26,823 nucleotides of DNA from Trebouxia sp. TZW2008 (Eukaryota > Chlorophyta > Trebouxiophyceae > Trebouxiales > Trebouxiaceae). The notes under the pieces were generated by a model. It did not search any database. It was given only the letters and a program-made list of their open reading frames with translations, and was not told the origin of the DNA. The translations under genes were made by a program, and so were the position numbers. The stretch lies in NCBI GenBank assembly GCA_002118135.1, contig BDIU01000442.1:1-26823 (forward strand), in the 5' to 3' direction. This document shows, piece after piece, positions 22,501 to 26,823 of the stretch. The first letter of the stretch is position 1, and each line of letters begins with the position of its first letter.

Positions 22501-23493
22501 GGTCCAGCACACACACATGTAACAGAAACGCACAGCGGGTACATCAACTGGCAGTTCAGATCAGTTGCGTGCCACACCAGTCTTGCATTGCAACCTGAGA
22601 TCCATCAATGATTGCAATCTGCATGAAATGTTGCCAGCGTGTAAATGCAAGTTCAGATGAGTGACCTGTACTACAGACTGAGGAGCCAAGGCAAATTAAG
22701 GATGCAATTGCTGCATGAGCATGTGTCTCTTGTTGCTGTCAAACCTCCTTAATCATGAACGCAAGGATTGGAATGGTAGGCAGTTCATTGTGTCAGCATG
22801 GACCATGGACAAAAATCCAGCCAAGTCACCCCTTGTCGCTGGCTGTATGCAGCCGCTTGATGGGCTCAGATGCTTTCCGAAGCTTGTTCACCCTGTACCA
22901 GTCAAAGACCAGAGTGTCATCGTCTGTCCAGTCTGTTACAGAGGCTCAGGCTAGCGAAGACTTTCTAGCTTCAAGTGACAATGTACAGACAGCGTCAGCA
23001 GCTATGGACCTGCTGGGCAATGCTGGTCAGGTGAGGCATGCGTCCTGTGCGGTTGGCACAAGCATTGATGACATGGCAGAGAGACTGTTGCTCAATGCAC
23101 ACAATTCTGTAGCTGTTTTGTGCACACTCATGACATTCAGTGTCCACAAGCCATGCATGTAAAGCCTGTATGTCATGTGGACCACATCTGCATCTTTCAT
23201 AAAAGCTGTTGCGCCAGGTCAAACTTTGAGTCTTCAGCACCTTGCAAAGGCATGCAAGGGCTTGACTGTGGAAGTGATGCGCGACTGATGCCTTTTTATT
23301 CTGACAGGAGCCTGAGCTCACAATCTGGCAACGAACTCAGCCTGGGCTTGACTTGACACCTGCCACTGAGCGCACCAAAACCAGTCATTCGAGTTCAGAA
23401 CTGAACGTTGGTTCAATACTCACGAGTGGGCAACCTGACAGTCCATACAGAAGTGGGATAGACATCAATTTTCTCAGGAGTCATGAACTGTAG
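6131..23493 (+). CDS. VPS8: Vacuolar protein sorting 8 (VPS8), CORVET complex subunit
   Basis: VPS8 is a core subunit of CORVET, which tethers early endosomes through Rab5-type GTPases. Exons, all consistent in phase: 6131-6187, 6259-7559, 8453-8567, 9511-9650, 10325-10403, 11073-11298, 11637-11776, 12287-12477, 12746-12914, 13427-13517, 13997-14140, 14686-14813, 15069-15230, 15367-15546, 15706-15798, 16462-16672, 17046-17291, 17729-17912, 18342-18526, 18722-18853, 19285-19511, 20113-20303, 20537-20722, 21210-21429, 21765-21977, 22274-22479, 22784-23030, 23308-23493. They total 1,950 codons. Order: acidic N-terminus, disordered Ser/Gln/Asp-rich segment, WD-type beta-propeller, long alpha-solenoid. 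Diagnostic strings shared with plant and animal VPS8 include HMDIASLDLNQV, LLVYLRCCLTG, FIALLCQFEGG, YLLERLGDI and GVALCQRHS. Weak points: the end of exon 2 and its junction with exon 3, the start of exon 21 (19279 is also possible), and the last two exons. No RING signature is found at the C-terminus. Confidence 0.93.
7560..8452 (+). other. VPS8 intron 2
   Basis: This 893-base stretch lies between the disordered N-terminal exon and the exon coding LRWGAEEWPEGG. The plus strand is fairly open here (for example 7800-8237), but no segment resembles the VPS8 family. No segment joins its neighbours better than a direct exon 2 to exon 3 splice. A further short exon cannot be excluded, because the junction phase at 7559 uses a weak donor (CAGTG/GTCACA). 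Confidence 0.4.
8568..9510 (+). other. VPS8 intron 3, with decayed copies of exon 4
   Basis: This 943-base intron shows two partial copies of the following exon's 5' part, at 9270-9330 and 9421-9438. The remainder (8568-9260) shows only AT-richer intron sequence without recognisable content. A repeated CAAGCTTGAGCTTG-type motif near 8913-8927 and 9299-9309 recurs but has no assigned role. Confidence 0.6.
9270..9330 (+). repeat. Decayed upstream copy of VPS8 exon 4 with a stop codon
   Basis: The stretch GTGCAG/GAATAGTTGGCGCAA and the following bases align with the real exon 4 start GTGTAG/GAATGGTTGGCCCAA, at 9505-9525. The downstream match includes the conserved GCCGCTGCGTG block. In the frame used by the real exon, the second codon is TAG (9285-9287) instead of TGG. 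This copy is therefore a pseudo-exon, although its TGCAG acceptor is better than that of the functional exon. A third short fragment (GTGCAGGAATGGTGTTGAC) starts at 9421. Confidence 0.75.
9601..9889 (+). repeat. Tandem duplication covering the 3' half of VPS8 exon 4 and its donor
   Basis: Bases 9601-9719 and 9771-9889 align at a constant offset of 170 bases with no gap, at roughly four-fifths identity by eye and higher within the exon part. The left copy is the functional exon end: it carries the donor ACCGG/GTAGGG at 9650-9656. In the right copy the same place reads CCAG/GGGAGA, so the donor GT is lost and the copy cannot splice in the same way. Both share the downstream block CCTGGGCTGCTTCTGCTT. 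Confidence 0.85.
9651..10324 (+). other. VPS8 intron 4
   Basis: Most of this 674-base intron can be explained by duplicated material. The copy of the end of exon 4 lies at 9771-9889 and the copy of the exon 5 unit at 9912-10140. A run of alternating CA/TG (ACACACACGTGTGTGT) near 10225-10240 is the only other feature. No other coding segment fits. Confidence 0.6.
9912..10403 (+). repeat. Tandem duplication of a ~250-base unit ending in VPS8 exon 5
   Basis: Two units begin with CTGCTGCACAGT at 9912 and at 10162, an offset of 250 bases. Each ends in exon-5-like sequence. The shared middle block is GATGGCA...CAGACA...CAGGCAGG, and the shared end is CTTGTGTGCAT..C.GGCATGCTC..GTGGT.CAGCTGGG. In the functional unit the acceptor is ATAGCAG/GCATGC at 10318-10330. 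In the upstream unit the same place is ATGGCGGGCATGC (10083-10095), so the AG is destroyed. The upstream copy also lacks part of the exon body. Confidence 0.7.
10404..11072 (+). other. VPS8 intron 5
   Basis: This 669-base intron carries two decayed copies of exon 6 (10698-10800 and 10884-11000) together with their upstream intron sequence. The first 290 bases hold nothing recognisable. Confidence 0.6.
10698..11200 (+). repeat. Three tandem copies of VPS8 exon 6, two of them dead
   Basis: The functional exon begins GGCAACATCCTGCTGGCAGG at 11073. A second copy at 10884-11000 keeps the TTGCAG acceptor and long matching blocks (TTCAAGCGCAGC, GTGGGAGGTGGTGAA). It has a net gain of 8 bases after the GGTCAT block, which shifts the frame and gives TGA at 10968-10970 in the entry frame. 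A third, more distant copy at 10698-10800 keeps AACATCTCACTGGCAGG, GAGGTCAGCCTGTGG and AAGGCCCTGAA but lacks a clear acceptor. The period is roughly 185-190 bases. Their order by divergence suggests successive duplication. Confidence 0.88.
11497..11662 (+). repeat. Decayed tandem copy upstream of VPS8 exon 7
   Basis: Bases 11497-11558 and 11589-11662 align: CCTGGCAACATC...TTTTTCGAGCGCAGGAGTAGCCAGCCAT against CCTTGCAACATC...TTTTTGCTGCAG...GCAGGAGTAGCCAGCCAT. The downstream member holds the functional acceptor CTGCAG and the start of exon 7 at 11637. The upstream member has GAGCGCAG in its place and then diverges. The starting block GGCAACATC also resembles the start of exon 6, so part of this copy may derive from exon 6. 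Confidence 0.65.
11777..13996 (+). other. VPS8 introns 7-10
   Basis: The stretches 11777-12286, 12478-12745, 12915-13426 and 13518-13996 separate the last propeller exons. I see no RNA gene, mobile element or extra exon. A polypyrimidine tract with acceptor TTTCTTTCTTTCAACAG at 11908-11924 lies in the first of them and could define an alternative exon. Its reading frame is open for only about 20 codons and matches nothing I know in VPS8. Confidence 0.4.
14141..14685 (+). other. VPS8 intron 11, with a possible faint exon 11 copy
   Basis: The intron separates the last propeller exon from the first solenoid exon. Around 14396-14460 the blocks CAATGTC, GAGGAC and ATTGTCAACTC follow in the same order as in exon 11 (14004-14070). 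The spacing differs and the match is weak. Otherwise nothing is recognised. Confidence 0.3.
14686..22479 (+). other. VPS8: VPS8 alpha-solenoid coding block, exons 12-26
   Basis: Fifteen exons code for the helical repeat region that links the propeller to the other CORVET subunits. Landmarks: LLSWQERLAALRDLGLWEHAL (14686-14813), VALLLGYLDAALG (15069-15230), LVEHFSANGQPEAVERAVLHMD (15706-15798), YGLLTALTYILNRGLNDYM (16462-16672), VDAVLQLLDAG (17729-17912), AFDFITGLLVEGRA (18342-18526), AAGYQQAVARAHSL (18722-18853), CEQFIALLCQFEGG (20113-20303), AYLLERLGDIAAAIKLY (20537-20722), HQLWFDLLQ (21210-21429) and GFMEEVISGMAGYIPL (22274-22479). Exon 17 (17046-17291) carries a Pro/Gln-rich insertion of about 30 residues between helices. 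Exon 24 carries a Ser-rich loop. All phases agree. Confidence 0.92.
15799..16461 (+). other. VPS8 intron 15
   Basis: This 663-base intron contains a CA/AAC/CAGCA-rich simple stretch at about 15815-15970, possibly an old microsatellite. No exon, RNA gene or mobile element is visible in the rest. The other solenoid introns longer than 300 bases (16673-17045, 17292-17728, 17913-18341, 18854-19284, 19512-20112, 20723-21209, 21430-21764) were also read without finding anything recognisable. Confidence 0.45.
22784..23493 (+). other. VPS8: VPS8 C-terminal exons 27-28, no RING finger
   Basis: Exon 27 (22784-23030) joins exon 26 in phase 2 and is open throughout, with CSRLMGSDAFRSLFTLY followed by a Ser/Ala-rich acidic tail. 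Exon 28 (23308-23493) joins in phase 0 and ends at TAG 23491-23493. Human and Arabidopsis VPS8 carry a C3HC4/RING-H2-type finger at this point, with C-x2-C and CGH motifs. Neither these exons nor intron 26 (22480-22783) shows such a pattern in any frame. The splice junctions are inferred from phase and consensus only, so this block is less certain than the solenoid. Confidence 0.55.
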
Positions 23494-23965
23494 CATCTGC
23501 ATGCCAGCATGCGGAAGCCAGTCCGACTTCGAAAGCCTAGCTGAAGACGCACATGACAGCTTCAGGAGCTTGTCACAGTGTCGTGCATTTTGCTCTGTTT
23601 TACCGTGCACTGCACGAAGCTGTGCACACTCAATGAGGTGATTAGCAAGCCACCAAACGTATGACAACATGTGTCAATCATTAGGTACACTTGCAATGCA
23701 TAACAGCTAGCTAGGGCACAGCCCGTGCAATATGTCTATTTTTGTTTGTGTTCTTCAAACATGTTTTTGGATGAGCTGGAGCTCGATTGCCACACGAACG
23801 CTTGACCATTCAAGCTGACATGCAATTATGACTGACACACATTGCTGGGCCAACAGCGCCCCGCTGTGCATGCACGTCATTGTTTTGGGCTGACAGCTAA
23901 TGCAAAATCATGAGCACTGTGATTGGCAATCATGACACAAATCAACATCTGCCATGCTGTAACGG
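23494..23965. other. Tail-to-tail interval between VPS8 and the E2 gene
   Basis: These 472 bases separate two convergent stop codons and should hold both 3' UTRs. A minus-strand open frame at 23413-23670 overlaps the end of VPS8 but has no family resemblance. No terminator-like hairpin or polyadenylation motif stands out. Confidence 0.5.
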
Positions 23966-24810
<845 letters not shown>

Positions 24811-25636
24811 AATGTCACTACCGGGCCGCAGGAGCTATCGCAGTTGAGAAGCTGGGTTGATCAGCGATCTTGATGGCCGTGGTTCTGACGACGATCACGC
24901 TTTGTTAACTAAATCGTTGGTCCTCCGCGCTTGTTGTTGGGCATACAACGGGAGTTCACACGCACAAAAGCGGCAAGTGAATTTGGTTACAAGGGTGTCA
25001 GCAGTGCAACTGGTCGACCCACACGTCGCACAACTTGCTGCAACGCTCACTGCACAAGCACGGCAGCTCTGAAGCCTACAGCCTCTGTGTGAACAAGCTT
25101 GGAAAGGCTTGCACTACAATGTAATCGGAACGATGGGAAGCAAGAGGCAGCATCGCTTCTCTGTGCACGAGCACTCGTTGAGCATGCCAAACGGTGCACT
25201 CAAATCTGAGTCCAGTGCTCAAGCACTTGAAGTCTATTCCTTTGTTATGAGGGCTCCTCAGTGCTGCTTGACTGTCGATGACAGCATGCTTACAACACAG
25301 GTCATGACAACAGGTGCTTTGCGCAATCCCTAAAGCTGCAGCTACAATACATATATTGTGATGCAATGCTGCTGCTAGTCTTGGTGCAGCATGTTCAGGC
25401 AGCAGTCACAAAGTAACAGAAAATAGACTGCTGCCTCCTGAGTTGGTGCAGCCAGCTCAATTGTCACAGTTGCAGCACAGGCAGCCAGCTATTCCTATCA
25501 CATTATACTGCAGCTGAAATGTCTGATGTTGATACAGCGTAGCTGGTGACAGACAATGACAGACCTGACAGTGTCACTCACAGCTCAAATTGTCGCAGCA
25601 TAATTTTTTATGACTCGATTGAACACACCAAAGTGA
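24811..25636. other. Interval between the E2 start and the FGGY kinase end; possible small plus-strand gene
   Basis: The left end must hold the E2 promoter. Plus-strand open frames occur at 24857-25072 (ending ...VDPHVAQLAATLTAQARQL) and 25109-25333. In another frame, about 24991-25113, the text reads LHKHGSSEAYSLCVNKL. The EAYxxCV pattern is reminiscent of small Cys-motif mitochondrial assembly proteins of the NDUFAF8 type, and a separate frame reads LLCARALVEHAKRC. I could not join these pieces by a plausible splice, so no gene is called. From 25370 to 25636 nothing is recognised except repeated CAGCTCAAATTGTC / CAGCTCAATTGTC blocks near 25453 and 25581. Confidence 0.3.
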
Positions 25637-26823
25637 CTAGTAGTGTTCAGATCCTGGTCTGTGCCTGCTAACCCCCGTCACTCTAATGTTGCTGTTGTTG
25701 TGGCTTTGTTGTGCAAGAAGAGCAGCACCGTATGCTGCTTCAGCTTGTTGAGACACCACAACTGGCACTGCCAGCATGCTCTGCCTGATGGTGTTCCACA
25801 CAGAACTTGCTGCTCCACCGCCTGCTGTATACACCTGAGACCAAATCAAGCAAAATAGCTCATGTTGTATGTCCGGATTTTCCCATACACAAGGCAAAAT
25901 GATCTGATGCAGGGGCAGACTAATTTATGCTGCCTGTAGAGCAGTACATGCACAACAAGGACAGTCATGCAAGGCATTTGCTAGCCTACACATACTACTG
26001 AAACACAGCACATCAGGATCCTGCCAATGGGCGTAGACGTCAGATTCAAAGCAATCTGCAACAGGGCCGCTACCTTTTTGACAGGAGTGGCACCGAGTTG
26101 CTGGAGGAGCTGGTAGGACTCAGCTTCTATGCGGGCAACCCCCTCCAGCAGCCCTTGCAAAAACATTGCATCGCTCTCTGCATATAGCATTCAGTTTTTT
26201 CTGTGCTGGACGAAGCTTTTTACTTGAAAGACTGGTTGTCAGGTCTAGGTGCTAAGGATGTTGCAGCACTGTCAATGCCTTGGACTGCATGCAGTAACAA
26301 AAGAATGCCTGTAGACTCTGTGCATTGCAAAATTGCAGTACCCAACAGTTAAGAAACGTCTCAGGGCTCAACAGTTAATTTCAGTTTTTTGGCAGAAGAC
26401 AGGGCATGAGGCAGTCTGCAGCTGTCACCTGGCCTGGGGGATACTTTGGGCAGCATGTTAGGATCATTCATAGGGAATCTCTGCCCACGGCCCAGCAAGG
26501 GATAGTACTTGAGACCTGCAAGTGAAAATGTACTGTGGAGGCTGCTGCATACAAATTGCAGACAAAGACATGCAATGTAAGCAGCATGTAAGGCATGTAA
26601 GTGTTGCAATCACGAACCATCATTATGGTTTGACATTGCGTCTGAGTTCACTACTCGACTTCTGTCACGCGGTGTGGCTCAACAACAATGGCTAATATGT
26701 CAAGCATTTGTCTTGTGCAGATGTGTTTGAGGAACACAAAGCAGTGAATAGGGAGAACAGCAATTGGTCTAGCTGTCGTACCTGTTGGTGTCTGGGGATC
26801 AATCTGCTGACTCAGCGACATCA
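25637..26823 (-). CDS. FGGY-family carbohydrate kinase, XK-1/D-ribulokinase-like, C-terminal part
   Basis: FGGY kinases phosphorylate sugars with ATP. The plant XK-1 group, to which this seems closest, is plastid-located and has been described as a D-ribulose kinase. Four exons on the minus strand fit in phase: 26823-26782 (cut by the window edge), 26515-26429, 26177-26074, 25834-25637 (stop TAG at 25639-25637). About 142 residues are visible. Seen: LKYYPLLGRGQRFPMNDPNMLP, FLQGLLEGVARIEAESYQLLQQ, GATPVKKVYTAGGG (the Gly-rich nucleotide-binding turn of the C-terminal domain) and VVVSQQAEAAYGAALLA, which closes the fold. The tail after ALLA is about 25 residues and unremarkable. The catalytic Asp and the N-terminal domain lie beyond the right edge. 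The family is sure; the substrate is inferred. Confidence 0.9.

Noticed and set aside
23413..23670. Minus-strand open frame between VPS8 and the E2 gene
   Set aside because: The E2 gene ends at 23966 with its own complete C-terminus, and this frame has no E2 or other family feature.

Overview
The window is nuclear DNA of a eukaryote, most likely a green alga (Chlorophyta; Trebouxiophyceae is my best guess from overall feel, not proven). Every recognisable gene is cut by many GT-AG introns, most acceptors read TGCAG, base composition is near balanced, and several proteins (VPS8, a UBC16-type E2, an XK-1-like FGGY kinase, an MsrA with a plastid-type presequence) resemble plant proteins most. 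I see no bacterial operon, transposase, CRISPR array, tRNA or rRNA. All gene models were spliced by hand. They were checked by matching intron phases and by family motifs recalled from memory.

Layout, left to right: (1) 91-1596, minus: MsrA-like methionine sulfoxide reductase, four exons, with what looks like a twin-arginine thylakoid-lumen signal. (2) 2160-5807, minus: a 528-residue protein with PG-rich SHIPPO-type repeats, seven exons, probably ciliary or microtubule-associated. (3) 6131-23493, plus: one very large VPS8 gene, the core subunit of the CORVET endosomal tethering complex, about 28 exons and about 1,950 codons. (4) 23966-24810, minus: a UBC16/UBE2W-type ubiquitin-conjugating enzyme, five exons, complete. 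(5) 25637-26823, minus: the C-terminal four exons of an FGGY carbohydrate kinase that runs off the right edge. Genes 2 and 3 are divergent and share a 323-base 5' region. Genes 3 and 4 converge.

The most unusual thing is inside VPS8. In the part coding for the beta-propeller (9.2-11.7 kb), four consecutive real exons each sit beside one or more decayed tandem copies of themselves, left in the introns. The copies are broken in different ways: an in-frame stop, a lost acceptor AG, a lost donor GT, a frameshift. The introns here therefore seem to have grown partly by tandem duplication of exon-plus-intron units. I noticed no equally clear case in the alpha-solenoid half of the gene.

The genes belong to separate cellular jobs (protein repair, cilium or microtubule structure, endosome traffic, ubiquitin transfer, sugar phosphorylation). 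I see no sign that they act as one system.
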